From: JBBDMW01 sp040878005
GTDB lineage: Bacteria > Chloroflexota > Dehalococcoidia > Lucifugimonadales > Lucifugimonadaceae
DNA: 25,067 bases
Reading direction: 5' to 3'
NCBI GenBank assembly: GCA_040878005.1
Contig: JBBDMW010000027.1
Span: 1-25,067 of the forward strand
Shown here: one piece after another, positions 10,619-22,380 of the stretch
How positions within the stretch are numbered: the first letter of the stretch is position 1
How the letters are laid out: each line of letters starts with the position of its first letter
Position numbers and translations under genes: made by a program
The notes under the pieces: generated by a model
The model's input: the letters and a program-made list of their open reading frames with translations, nothing else
Database searches by the model: none
What the model was told of the DNA's origin: nothing

Positions 10619-10686
10619 ACGCTCCTTGCACCGGTTTATACAGGTTTCATTTTTCACAAAAGGAGGGCAGCCCGCCCACTAAAAGG

Positions 10687-10730
10687 TCCCCGGTAATGAC
10701 AGCCATTTTTAAAAGGTTGTAACCGGGGGA
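10687..10730 (+). promoter_or_regulatory. Hairpin in the rpoB-rpoC spacer
   Basis: TCCCCGGT (10687-10694) can pair with ACCGGGGGA (10722-10730, one extra G). A smaller inner AGCC/GGTT pairing surrounds an A/T-rich loop. It ends about 50 bases before the rpoC start. It could be an RNA-processing or translational control element. There is no T-tract, so it is not a terminator. The rest of 10619-10781 shows an AAAAGGAGGG (10659-10668) with no start codon at the usual distance. Confidence 0.4.
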
Positions 10731-10781
10731 GGCTAGACGCTCTACCGCATGAAGCGGCTGAGTGAGGGGGACTGTATCCAT

Positions 10782-15143
<4,362 letters not shown>

Positions 15144-15177
15144 GCTCCCGCGCCTGTATCATCGTCTCCAGAGTGGT

Positions 15178-15209
15178 GGGGGGGGGGGGGNNNNNNNNNN
15201 CCCCCCCCC
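15178..15209. other. Assembly gap: 13-base G-run, 10 N, 9-base C-run, just after rpoC
   Basis: The rpoC stop ends at 15143; the G-run covers 15178-15190, the Ns 15191-15200 and the C-run 15201-15209. Again GTGGGG before and CCCCAC after are complementary. It has the same form as the gap after rpoB. True length and content are unknown, so an rpoBC terminator or a small gene could be hidden here. Confidence 0.9.
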
Positions 15210-15255
15210 ACTTGCGTATGTGACAATTGACCCAGTAGCGGTGTGAGTCGTCTTC

Positions 15256-15274
15256 GCTCGCTCGCTGAGTGAGC
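15256..15274. repeat. Short hairpin upstream of the flavin reductase gene
   Basis: GCTCGCTC pairs with GAGTGAGC (one G-U) around a GCT loop. It sits between the gap and the FMN reductase start and has no T-tract. Nothing else supportable is seen in 15210-15357 apart from the ribosome-binding site of the next gene. Confidence 0.35.
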
Positions 15275-15357
15275 ACTGCAGTTCATCACCTTTGATCTGG
15301 TTCTCCGCAACGAGAGAATGTTTCATCCTGCGGAGGAAACTACAACGGAGGGGCAAC

Positions 15358-15951
15358 ATGAGTTCCAACAGTGCAACGTCACAGGGCCTCCAGGTGCTCG
15401 GCATCGCAGGCAGCCTGCGCCAGGGATCCTACAATCGGGCACTGCTGCAGGCCGCCCAGGAACTGGTTCCGGAAGGTATGGGCATTGGCGTCTTCGATCT
15501 TTCGCCGATTCCCTTCTACAACTACGACGTTGAGCAGGAGGGTGATCCAGAACCGGTAACGGCTCTAAAGGAGGCGATCGGTGCTGCCGACGCCATCCTG
15601 ATAGCCACACCTGAATACCAGCGTGGCATCCCGGGTGTGCTAAAGAACGCCCTTGACTGGGCAGCGCGTCCTCCCAGGCAGTCGGTGATGCGTGGGAAGC
15701 CAGCTGCCATAATGGGCGCAAGCCCAGGCTTCACTGGCACAGCGCGGGCGCAGACACAGCTAAGGCAGACACTCGAGTACAACCGCACGTACGCTCTACT
15801 GCAGCCCGAAGTGCTTATAGGCGGGGCAGGCGACAAGTTCAGGGACGGCCGTCTAGTTGACGAAGAGACCCGCACACGAGTACGTGAGTTGCTCGCGGCG
15901 CTGGCGGATTGGACACGTTTGCTTCAACAGGGCGTCGCCGCCCGGACATAG
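15358..15951 (+). CDS. NADPH-dependent FMN reductase / flavodoxin-fold quinone reductase
   Basis: A 197-residue flavodoxin-like protein that uses NAD(P)H to reduce FMN, quinones or similar acceptors in the cytoplasm. The phosphate-binding loop GIAGSLRQGSYNRALL (15-30) and the flavin-binding PEYQRGIPGVLKNALDW (85-101) are the hallmarks of the NADPH-dependent FMN reductase family (COG0431: azoreductase, chromate/quinone reductase types). Most members have PEYN-x-S/G; here Gln-Arg replaces part of that, so the substrate is uncertain. The start ATG 15358 has GGAGGGG 5 bases upstream, which rules out the longer frame from 15292. It is a single gene between rpoC and tRNA-Val. About 200 bases after it (15952-16160) hold no gene; TATACAAT near 16051 may be part of a tRNA promoter. 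Confidence 0.9.
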   Translation: MSSNSATSQGLQVLGIAGSLRQGSYNRALLQAAQELVPEGMGIGVFDLSPIPFYNYDVEQEGDPEPVTALKEAIGAADAILIATPEYQRGIPGVLKNALDWAARPPRQSVMRGKPAAIMGASPGFTGTARAQTQLRQTLEYNRTYALLQPEVLIGGAGDKFRDGRLVDEETRTRVRELLAALADWTRLLQQGVAART

Positions 15952-16160
15952 TGCTGCGCCCGCGCCAGGATCCCATCGGCGACCCCTCGAAGGGACTCCG
16001 AATTGCGCCGTTCCAGGGGCGCCCGCTGTCTACTTGAATTTGCGTCCCTCGTATACAATTGATTCACATTCAATCATCAGCCCCTGCGAAAATGTTCCGG
16101 CGCTCCCGGTCAGTGGGTGCATGAACCGTCGTTCGCAGGCTGATGGGTAAATTGAGAAAT

Positions 16161-16237
16161 GGGCGGTTAGCTCAGTTGGTTAGAGCGCAGCGTTGACATC
16201 GCTGAGGTCAGAGGTTCGAGTCCTCTACTGCCCACCA
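16161..16237 (+). tRNA. tRNA-Val (anticodon GAC), CCA encoded
   Basis: A 77-nt cloverleaf. The acceptor GGGCGGT pairs with ACTGCCC (one G-U). The D arm carries AGCTCAGTTGGTTAGAGC. The anticodon stem CAGCG/CGCTG encloses TTGACAT, giving anticodon GAC at 16195-16197. The T arm is AGAGG-TTCGAGT-CCTCT. The discriminator is A and CCA is encoded at 16235-16237. Confidence 0.97.
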
Positions 16238-16272
16238 CTAACTCCCACCGGTCCCTGGCATATGTTAAGTAT

Positions 16273-16292
16273 TGAGCCATCATTATGGCTCA
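16273..16292. repeat. 8-bp inverted repeat after tRNA-Val
   Basis: TGAGCCAT and ATGGCTCA pair around the loop CATT, 36 bases after the tRNA. No T-run follows, so it is weak as a terminator; it could help 3' processing or be part of the thrS leader. The remaining bases up to the thrS start (16492) show no gene and no T-box-like sequence. Confidence 0.45.
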
Positions 16293-16492
16293 CATATTGC
16301 AAAGACACCCGCCCTCTGCGCGGACTGTACTGGCGTGACACGCTGACTACGAAGGCGCGTCGCTTCCAAGCCTCGACGTGCCCTCCTGCCCCCACCGCCG
16401 GCGTCCAGTCGATCTGACTCGCCGCCGCCGCGGCTTTCACCATGCTCCTGCGCGTTTTTCCGCCAGTGAGTGCCAACGGAGAAAAGTTAGCA

Positions 16493-18235
16493 ATGTGTCC
16501 GCGCCCAAGCTCCAACCTTGAACTTGATGACCTGCGCAGCAAGATGCGTCACTCAGCCGCCCATGTACTGGCAGAAGCCGTACTCAAGCTGTTTCCTAAC
16601 GCCAAGCTGACCATCGGCCCGCCCACAGAAGACGGGTTTTACTATGACTTTGACGTTGAACGCCCCTTCACTCCAGAAGACTTGGAGAAGATAGAAGGGC
16701 TAATGCGGGAATCGGTCAAAGCCAATCACGAGTTCATCGAACGAGAGACCTCTCGCGGCGATGCCGAGGCAATTGTCAGCGACAACCCTTACAAGCTTGA
16801 GATTCTCCAGGGCATACCTGAAGGAGAACGAGTCACGTTCTGCAGGCACGGCGAATTCGAAGACCTGTGCCGTGGCGGTCATGTCCGCTCAACGGGCGAA
16901 ATAAAGGCGTTCAAGCTGCTCAGTGCCGCCGGGGCATACTGGCGCGGCGATGAGCACAACCCCATGCTGCAGCGCATATACGGCACGGCATGGGAGTCCA
17001 AAGATGCCTTGAAGGCCCACCTCAAGCGCATTGAAGAGGCGGAGAAGCGGGACCACCGAAGACTGGGCCGTGATCTCAAGCTGTTCTTTTTCGATCCCAT
17101 ATCGCCCGCCAGCCCATTTTTCCTGCCCCGCGGGGCGTTCTTGGTGAATCAACTGGTGGATTACGTACGGAGCCTGTACCGGCGTTATGGCTACGAAGAG
17201 GTAATCACACCGCAGATCTTTTCCACTGACCTGTGGAAAAGGTCAGGGCACTATGACTACTACATAGAGAACATGTACATGATGAACGTTGATGACCGGG
17301 AGTTCGGCGTGAAGCCAATGAACTGTCCGGCCGCGGCTCTTATGTACAACTCAGATGTGCGGTCATACCGTGATTTGCCAATCCGGCTGGCTGACTTCGG
17401 CCGTCTGCACAGGTACGAGCGCTCAGGCGTCACCCACGGTCTCACAAGGGTCCGCAGCCTGGTGCAGGATGATGCTCATATCTTCTGCATGCCTGGACAG
17501 ATAGGCGCTGAGGTGCTCGGCTTCATTGGCATGCTGCAGGAGTCGTACAAGCTCTTTGGCTTTGACAACGCCCGTTTTACACTCTCCCTCCGTCCCGAGA
17601 AGCGCATTGGCACAGATGAGATGTGGGATCGCGCGGAGAGCCAGCTGGCAGAAGTGATGGAGAGTTCAGGCGCTGACTACGAGGCCATTTCGGGTGAAGG
17701 GGCGTTCTACGGTCCAAAAATAGACATATTCGTTCCAGATGCCATTGGCCGCGAGTGGCAGTTGGGCACGGTGCAGTTGGACTTCTCACTGCCGGAGCGC
17801 TTCGATATGCAGTATGCGGCAGAGGATGGAACCCGCCAGCGGCCGGTAGTGATCCACCGGGCCATGCTCGGCTCTATCGAGCGGTTCCTGGGAGTGCTCA
17901 TAGAGCACCTGGGCGGCGCATTTCCGCTATGGCTTGCGCCTGTGCAGGCGGTGCTGGTACCCATCGCGGACCGTCACATCGAATACGCGGAGCAGGTGAA
18001 GGCGCGCCTGGCAGCGGCGGATCTGCGTATTGAGGTGGATGATTCCAACGAACGCATGAACGCCAAGATCAGGGCAGCACAGTTACAGAAGGTCCCCTAT
18101 ATGCTGGTGGTTGGCGACCGTGAAGCTGAATCGGACGCAGTGGCTGTACGGACGCGTACCGGGGAGAACCTTGGGGCGCTTACAGTGGATGAAGTCTTGG
18201 ACCGGCTGGTCGCAGAAGCCACTGAACGAACTTGA
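16493..18235 (+). CDS. thrS: Threonyl-tRNA synthetase lacking the N-terminal TGS domain
   Basis: A 580-residue class II synthetase that charges tRNA-Thr. The N2 editing domain begins almost at once: His20 and His24 (HSAAH), then Cys126 and His130 (LCRGGH), matching E. coli 73, 77, 182 and 186. Editing should therefore be intact although the first about 55 residues (TGS/N1) are absent. Catalytic zinc ligands are Cys278 (MNCPAAAL), His329 (QDDAHIF) and His455 (VIHRAML); their 51- and 126-residue spacing equals E. coli 334/385/511. Class II motif 2 is HRYERSGVTHGLTRVR. The usual CPGH after the zinc Cys is CPAA here. The C-terminal anticodon domain (PVQAVLVPIAD...) is complete. ATG 16493 has GGAG 11 bases before it; ATG 16442 has no ribosome-binding site and would not restore a TGS domain. 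Confidence 0.96.
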   Translation: MCPRPSSNLELDDLRSKMRHSAAHVLAEAVLKLFPNAKLTIGPPTEDGFYYDFDVERPFTPEDLEKIEGLMRESVKANHEFIERETSRGDAEAIVSDNPYKLEILQGIPEGERVTFCRHGEFEDLCRGGHVRSTGEIKAFKLLSAAGAYWRGDEHNPMLQRIYGTAWESKDALKAHLKRIEEAEKRDHRRLGRDLKLFFFDPISPASPFFLPRGAFLVNQLVDYVRSLYRRYGYEEVITPQIFSTDLWKRSGHYDYYIENMYMMNVDDREFGVKPMNCPAAALMYNSDVRSYRDLPIRLADFGRLHRYERSGVTHGLTRVRSLVQDDAHIFCMPGQIGAEVLGFIGMLQESYKLFGFDNARFTLSLRPEKRIGTDEMWDRAESQLAEVMESSGADYEAISGEGAFYGPKIDIFVPDAIGREWQLGTVQLDFSLPERFDMQYAAEDGTRQRPVVIHRAMLGSIERFLGVLIEHLGGAFPLWLAPVQAVLVPIADRHIEYAEQVKARLAAADLRIEVDDSNERMNAKIRAAQLQKVPYMLVVGDREAESDAVAVRTRTGENLGALTVDEVLDRLVAEATERT

Positions 18236-18242
18236 TGGGAGC

Positions 18243-18272
18243 AGCAGGAGCGGCCGGGCGGCCTTGCTTTTT
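18243..18272 (+). terminator. Likely intrinsic terminator of thrS
   Basis: AGCAGG (18243-18248) pairs with CC-T-TGCT (18262-18268, one bulged T) around a GC-rich loop that can fold further (GGCC/GGCC), followed by TTTTT to 18272. It begins 7 bases after the thrS stop. The imperfect stem keeps confidence moderate. Confidence 0.5.
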
Positions 18273-18276
18273 CAAC

Positions 18277-18305
18277 TTGACACCCTACTGGGCCGGTGCT
18301 AGTTT
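18277..18305 (+). promoter_or_regulatory. Sigma70-type promoter for the citrate synthase gene
   Basis: A perfect TTGACA (18277-18282), a 17-base spacer and TAGTTT (18300-18305) lie directly after the thrS terminator. The -10 is weak. The predicted start near 18312 leaves a leader of about 230 bases. Confidence 0.55.
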
Positions 18306-18540
18306 TACGGCGGTCGGACAATCGGTATCTGCACCGGTTTTAACCCTCCTTGAAGGGCCGGATCAGACGGGTGGAAGCCACAAGTATCCCTAACCTAACT
18401 CCTGCTGCCATCCGCTCCGCCGAGCCTTCGGCGACGCCAGTCCGGAACACCGTCAAAACAGTCCAGATAACATCCCCCTGTTTCTGCATAGGGGCTATGA
18501 GCCATTCCCGATGCGGCGTGTTCGCCGCGGAGCAGTGTTA
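18306..18540 (+). other. Long untranslated leader before citrate synthase
   Basis: The thrS-gltA spacer is over 300 bases. After the promoter it contains a firm 6-bp hairpin, CGCCGA/TCGGCG with loop GCCT (18418-18433), and a CCTCCTTGAAGG palindrome-like stretch near 18345. I recognise no riboswitch family and see no gene here. Confidence 0.35.
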
Positions 18541-19677
18541 GTGAAAAACTCCGAAGTTGAAATGCACCGCGGCCTCCAGGGCGTCTACTTTGACCGTACT
18601 GAGACAAGCTTCATCGACGGCAAGGACGGAATCCTCGAGTATCGCGGGTACAGCATCCACGACCTGGCGGAGAAGTCCACTTTCGAAGAGACCGCATACC
18701 TGCTCCTGTACGGGGACCTGCCGACAAAGTCGCAGTTGGAGGCCTTCGACGCGGAGTTGAAGAGCGCCCGCAACATTCCAGACCAGGCCCTGGACGTGAT
18801 CGACATCGTCAAGGATTCCCACCCAATGGATGTGCTGCGCACGGCAGTCTCCGCTCTGGGTTCATTTGATCCTGACCGCGAAGATGAGTCACCGGAGGGA
18901 GCTCTCCGGAAGGGCATCCGGCTCACTTCACAGGTGCCAACAGTGGTCGCCGCTCACCATGCCATCCGCAATGGAAAGACGCCGGTCAAGCCCAGCGACA
19001 CCATGACCCACGCGGCCAACTTCCTGTACATGTTGACAGGTGAGGAGCCGACAGAGGACACCGCCCGTCTCATGGACAAGGACTTCGTGCTGCACGCAGA
19101 TCACGGCTCGAATGCCTCTGCTTTCACAGCGCGTGTTGTCACCAGCACCAGGGCTGACTTCCACGCTGCCATCGCCGCCGCTGTCGCGGCCCTGGCTGGA
19201 CCGGCACATGGTGGAGCAGCCGAGAATGTCATGAAGATGGCCCAGGAGATCGGTGAGCCTGAGAATGCTGCTAACTATGTGAAGACTCTTCTGGCGCAAC
19301 GTGAACGCGTCATGGGCTTTGGTCACCGCGTGTATAAGGCTGAGGATCCGAGAGCGGGACATCTCAGGGAGGGCGTGCAGAGGCTTGGCGAGGAGATGGG
19401 GCAGCCCAAGTGGTATGCCATTCTCGATGCGGTCGTGGAGGCCATGAAGCCCTACGCCCGCAGGGGTATTCACGTGAACGTGGACTTCTTCGCGGGAGTC
19501 ATATACCACCTGAACGGCATCCCACAGGACCTGTTTGTGCCAATCTTCGCCGTTGGACGCGTTCCCGGCTGGACAATCCAGGTGGCGGAGCAACTGCGGC
19601 ACAACATACTGATAAGACCGCTTCTCCAGTACACAGGGCAACATGATCGGAAATACGTGCCGATAGACCAGCGTTAG
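18541..19677 (+). CDS. gltA: Citrate synthase / 2-methylcitrate synthase family
   Basis: A 378-residue short-type (archaeal/Gram-positive-like) citrate synthase, which condenses acetyl-CoA and oxaloacetate at the entry to the TCA cycle. Active-site residues are visible at His185 (LHADHGSNAS), His223 (GPAHGGAAENV), His262 (GFGHRVYK) and Asp315 (NVDFFAG). These positions are nearly the same as in Thermoplasma citrate synthase (187, 222, 262, 317). From sequence alone 2-methylcitrate synthase cannot be excluded, but no prp genes are nearby. The start is uncertain: I prefer GTG 18541, with GGAG 8 bases upstream, giving MKNSEVEMHRGLQGVYFD. ATG 18511 and ATG 18562 are alternatives. It is followed after 50 bases by a small zinc-ribbon gene, and both share the terminator at 19971. 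Confidence 0.94.
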   Translation: MKNSEVEMHRGLQGVYFDRTETSFIDGKDGILEYRGYSIHDLAEKSTFEETAYLLLYGDLPTKSQLEAFDAELKSARNIPDQALDVIDIVKDSHPMDVLRTAVSALGSFDPDREDESPEGALRKGIRLTSQVPTVVAAHHAIRNGKTPVKPSDTMTHAANFLYMLTGEEPTEDTARLMDKDFVLHADHGSNASAFTARVVTSTRADFHAAIAAAVAALAGPAHGGAAENVMKMAQEIGEPENAANYVKTLLAQRERVMGFGHRVYKAEDPRAGHLREGVQRLGEEMGQPKWYAILDAVVEAMKPYARRGIHVNVDFFAGVIYHLNGIPQDLFVPIFAVGRVPGWTIQVAEQLRHNILIRPLLQYTGQHDRKYVPIDQR

Positions 19678-19727
19678 GGCGGCTGTCACACGAAATGTGA
19701 AGTCAGACAGGATAAAGGGGTGCGAAT

Positions 19728-19937
19728 TTGGCGAAGCGCCAGTCCATAAACACGGGGTCTGCCAATGTGACCAGTGGTTGTACACACTTCTGGCGTGTGG
19801 AAAGCCCGAACGGTCCTACCAGCAAGGGAACGTGCAAGAACTGCGGTGAAACGCAGGAGTTTATGAACTCGATCCAGATCACCGGCTGGGAGCGAAGCAC
19901 CCCTGCCACCAGGAAGGCAGCCGCCAATAAACGCTGA
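19728..19937 (+). CDS. Small zinc-ribbon-like protein of unknown function (TTG start)
   Basis: A 69-residue basic protein with a C-x-H motif (GCTHFWRVESPNGPTSKG) and a CKNCGE motif 15 residues later, giving Cys18, His20, Cys35 and Cys38 as a probable Zn2+ site. It ends in a Lys/Arg-rich tail (TRKAAANKR). Similar short C-x-H / CxxC proteins with PNGPTS between the two halves occur in Chloroflexota and Actinomycetota, from memory; their role is unknown to me. The TTG start has AAGGGGTG 6 bases upstream. It lies 50 bases after gltA and just before a strong terminator, so it is probably cotranscribed with gltA. Nucleic-acid binding is only a guess from size, charge and the ribbon. Confidence 0.75.
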   Translation: MAKRQSINTGSANVTSGCTHFWRVESPNGPTSKGTCKNCGETQEFMNSIQITGWERSTPATRKAAANKR

Positions 19938-19970
19938 CCGCACCACTATCTAACTTCACGGGATATTCTT

Positions 19971-20006
19971 AACGGGACGCCTTATGGCTGTCCCGTTTTC
20001 TTTTTT
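19971..20006 (+). terminator. Strong intrinsic terminator
   Basis: AACGGGAC pairs with GTCCCGTT, with an inner GCC/GGC and TTAT loop (one bulged T), followed by TTCTTTTTT. It closes the gltA / zinc-ribbon unit and lies only 19 bases before the next gene. Confidence 0.9.
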
Positions 20007-20024
20007 CCCTGGCAGAAGACAAAC

Positions 20025-20597
20025 ATGGAACTTAAACAGCCTGTGCTGATAATCGTCACCGGGTACCCGGCATCTGGAAAGACGAGCCTTTCACGAATAC
20101 TTTGTGAAAAACTCCCCGCGCCACTGTTCAGCAAAGACTCCTTCAAGGAGAAGCTGTTCGATATTCTTGGTTCGGACGGCCGCGCTCATTCAAAGGCGCT
20201 TGGCTGGGCGGCGATTGAGATCATGTTCGGAGCGGCTGAGCGTGTACTCGCCGCAGGCGGTGTTGCAATTATAGAAAGCCCCCTAATCGCCAAGCTAACG
20301 AATCCGTGGGTTAGACGGATGGAGGATGAGTACGCTTGTTTGACCATACAGCTCATCATGGATGCGTCGCCGCAGGAACTGGTGAAGCGTTTTGCGGAGC
20401 GGGCTCAAAACGGCGACCGGCATCCCGGGCACGTGGCGGCTGAGCAAACAGAAGAACTTACGGAGATCGTCCAGACACCGTTTACGCCCATCACAGTGTC
20501 TGGCTTGACGATGAGGATTGATGCGAACGACATGGATGCGGTGGACTACGATGCCATCGTGGCACGGGTCAGGGACGCTGTCGGCCTTCCGGTATGA
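20025..20597 (+). CDS. P-loop AAA/kinase-like ATPase
   Basis: A 190-residue nucleotide-binding protein. The Walker A loop is GYPASGKTS (13-21), followed by a kinase-like FSKDSFKEKL (a DxxK-type substrate segment) and a Walker-B-like VAIIESPL (about residue 83). A lid-type Arg-rich helix (VKRFAERAQNGDRHPGH) follows. This layout matches small predicted kinases (COG0645-like, related to chloramphenicol phosphotransferase, gluconate kinase and zeta-toxin folds); the substrate is unknown. ATG 20025 has only a weak AGAAGA site. Its stop codon overlaps the start of the next gene (ATGA), so the two are translationally coupled. No promoter is obvious between the upstream terminator and the start; it may lie upstream of the terminator or be weak. 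A zeta-type toxin is possible but there is no antitoxin gene beside it. Confidence 0.82.
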   Translation: MELKQPVLIIVTGYPASGKTSLSRILCEKLPAPLFSKDSFKEKLFDILGSDGRAHSKALGWAAIEIMFGAAERVLAAGGVAIIESPLIAKLTNPWVRRMEDEYACLTIQLIMDASPQELVKRFAERAQNGDRHPGHVAAEQTEELTEIVQTPFTPITVSGLTMRIDANDMDAVDYDAIVARVRDAVGLPV

Positions 20598-21826
20598 GCA
20601 CGCAGCTCGAGATAGTCCTGAAACGCCGCATTCGTGAGCGTGGCCCCATTACCTTTGCCGAGTTCATGGAGATCGCGCTGTATGACAGGGACCACGGCTA
20701 CTATGCGGCGGGCAACCGCATTAGCGAAGGAGGCGACTTTTTCACCAGTCCTTCCGCTCATCCCGCGTTCGGCGCGTTGCTGGCAGTCCAGTTGCATGAG
20801 TTCTGGCAGCACCTTGGCCGGCCAGTTCCATTCGTTGTTGTAGAGCCAGGTGCGGCCAATGGCCTGCTGGCCGCCGACATCACAGGTTACGCGCCGCGAC
20901 TGGATCCTGAATTCGCTCACGCAATGAGCTACAAGGCATTCGACATTGCGCCGGCGGCGGATTCCGTGTACCCCGTACAGCCGCTTTCAGACCTGCCATC
21001 AGGCGTAACAGGCTGCGTCGTTTCAAACGAGTTGCTGGACGCCATGCCGGTGCACCGGTTCGTGATCCAGGACGGCGGCGCCGTGAAGGAGTTGTTTGTG
21101 GACGTGCACGGCGATGACCTGGTGGAGGTGACAGGCCCGCCTTCAACACCCCTCATTGAGCAGCGGCTGGGTAGCCTTCCTGCGAGTCTCCCGAACGGAT
21201 ACAGGGGCGAGGTGAACCCGGGCATTGACCGATGGGCCGATCTCGTACGAAGCGTGTTGGCCCGCGGGTATGTCCTGACCGTGGATTACGGGTACGACCG
21301 GCCAATGTTGTATGCCCCGTCCCGCTGGGCGGGCACTTTGCGGTGCTACTACCGCCACACGCTTGGCCAGGATCCCATGAGCAACGTCGGCGAGCAGGAC
21401 ATAACCACGCATGTTGATTTCACTGCGCTGGAGGAGGCAATGGCCGGATCAGGCTTCGAGAGTGCCGGCCATGCCATGCAGTCCGAGTTCTTGACCAACC
21501 TGGGCGCCAGGGAGTTGATCCGGAACCTGAGACGAGCCCGGTTATCGCAGGTAGAAGCTGATACCAACCGTATGGCGATTCTTGAATTGCTGAAGCCGGA
21601 AGGCATGGGCAACTTCAGGGTCGTTATTCATCGTCGTGGCGTGCCTGCACTGCATATCACCGGGTTGCGTGGTCCAGCAGACGGAGTTCCGCGTGACGAA
21701 CTGCCAGTGCCGCTGATCTCGAACTCTGGACGCCATATATCCCTGTTCAGGGGCAGATATCCGGAAGCGGCTCGTATGGCTGGTACCACGTGGGAAGACA
21801 TGTTCGGCGTTGAGCGATATGAGTGA
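20594..21826 (+). CDS. MidA/NDUFAF7-family SAM-dependent methyltransferase
   Basis: A 410-residue class I methyltransferase of the COG1565 family. The signature N-terminus is visible: ITFAEFMEIALYDRDHGYY, GGDFFTSPSAHPAFG, and the SAM-binding VVEPGAANG (82-90). SNELLDAMPVHRF (144-156), LTVDYGYDR and the late GEQDITTHVDFTAL complete it. The mitochondrial homologue methylates an arginine in complex I subunit NDUFS2; the bacterial substrate is not established. The C-terminal about 75 residues, after VVIHRRG, are an extra segment ending AGTTWEDMFGVERYE that I do not recognise. It starts inside the stop codon of the kinase-like gene (ATGA). It ends 53 bases before a convergent gene with no clear terminator between. 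Confidence 0.9.
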   Translation: MSTQLEIVLKRRIRERGPITFAEFMEIALYDRDHGYYAAGNRISEGGDFFTSPSAHPAFGALLAVQLHEFWQHLGRPVPFVVVEPGAANGLLAADITGYAPRLDPEFAHAMSYKAFDIAPAADSVYPVQPLSDLPSGVTGCVVSNELLDAMPVHRFVIQDGGAVKELFVDVHGDDLVEVTGPPSTPLIEQRLGSLPASLPNGYRGEVNPGIDRWADLVRSVLARGYVLTVDYGYDRPMLYAPSRWAGTLRCYYRHTLGQDPMSNVGEQDITTHVDFTALEEAMAGSGFESAGHAMQSEFLTNLGARELIRNLRRARLSQVEADTNRMAILELLKPEGMGNFRVVIHRRGVPALHITGLRGPADGVPRDELPVPLISNSGRHISLFRGRYPEAARMAGTTWEDMFGVERYE

Positions 21827-21879
21827 GTGCAACGCTGGCCGTCACATGCCATGCGGCTATCTGGCCTGTTAGACGCTGC

Positions 21880-22374
21880 CTATATCCATCTCCTGACGCT
21901 CGAGCGGTACCGGCGATACTCATCGCCGAACCTGCGCCCGAGGTAGCGTTCCTCACGCCTTACAACCCCGGCCTCCAGTACCGCTACTGCAACTGGCAGA
22001 AGTACCAGGGGCCAGAGGGAGTTGACCAGGAAGGTCACGCCCAGATATCCAATTACATGTGCAAGGTAGATTGGGTGGCGGCTGAACCGGAACGGTCCTT
22101 TCGTGACAAGAGCAACAGTCGGCTGACTGGGGTTGGGCGATGTGCCTGCACGATGCATCACGAACAGTGACCACGCGCTCAGCGCCAGCGCCACACTGAC
22201 CAGTATCACTCCTACTATGAATTCGGTAGTGACGTTCGTAGGGAGGGTTCTTGTGAACGCAAGGTGCAAGATCATGGCGATGAGGAAGACAGCGCCAAAA
22301 ATGAGTGGGGCGGGCGCGATGATGCCCGGCCTTTCGTCTTCTGATTGCTGCGGCGGGTCACCGTTGCTATTCAT
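21880..22374 (-). CDS. Isoprenylcysteine methyltransferase-like membrane protein
   Basis: A 164-residue integral membrane protein with four likely transmembrane helices (about 20-40, 50-72, 103-117, 118-137). The C-terminal part has the ICMT/PEMT signature: GPFRFSRHPIYLAHVIGYLG (93-112) and EERYLGRRFGDEYRRYRSSV, the SAM-binding region of this family. Bacterial members methylate lipids or small molecules and are mostly uncharacterised, so the substrate is unknown. The start ATG 22374 lies 6 bases after the stop of the FAD oxidoreductase, with AGGA 5 bases upstream, so the genes are one unit. It is the last gene of the minus-strand cluster. Confidence 0.83.
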   Translation of the reverse strand: MNSNGDPPQQSEDERPGIIAPAPLIFGAVFLIAMILHLAFTRTLPTNVTTEFIVGVILVSVALALSAWSLFVMHRAGTSPNPSQPTVALVTKGPFRFSRHPIYLAHVIGYLGVTFLVNSLWPLVLLPVAVAVLEAGVVRREERYLGRRFGDEYRRYRSSVRRWI

Positions 22375-22380
22375 GTCGTC

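Noticed and set aside
16238..16492. T-box leader before thrS
   Set aside because: No T-box-like TGGNACCGCG sequence and no terminator hairpin with T-run near the start.
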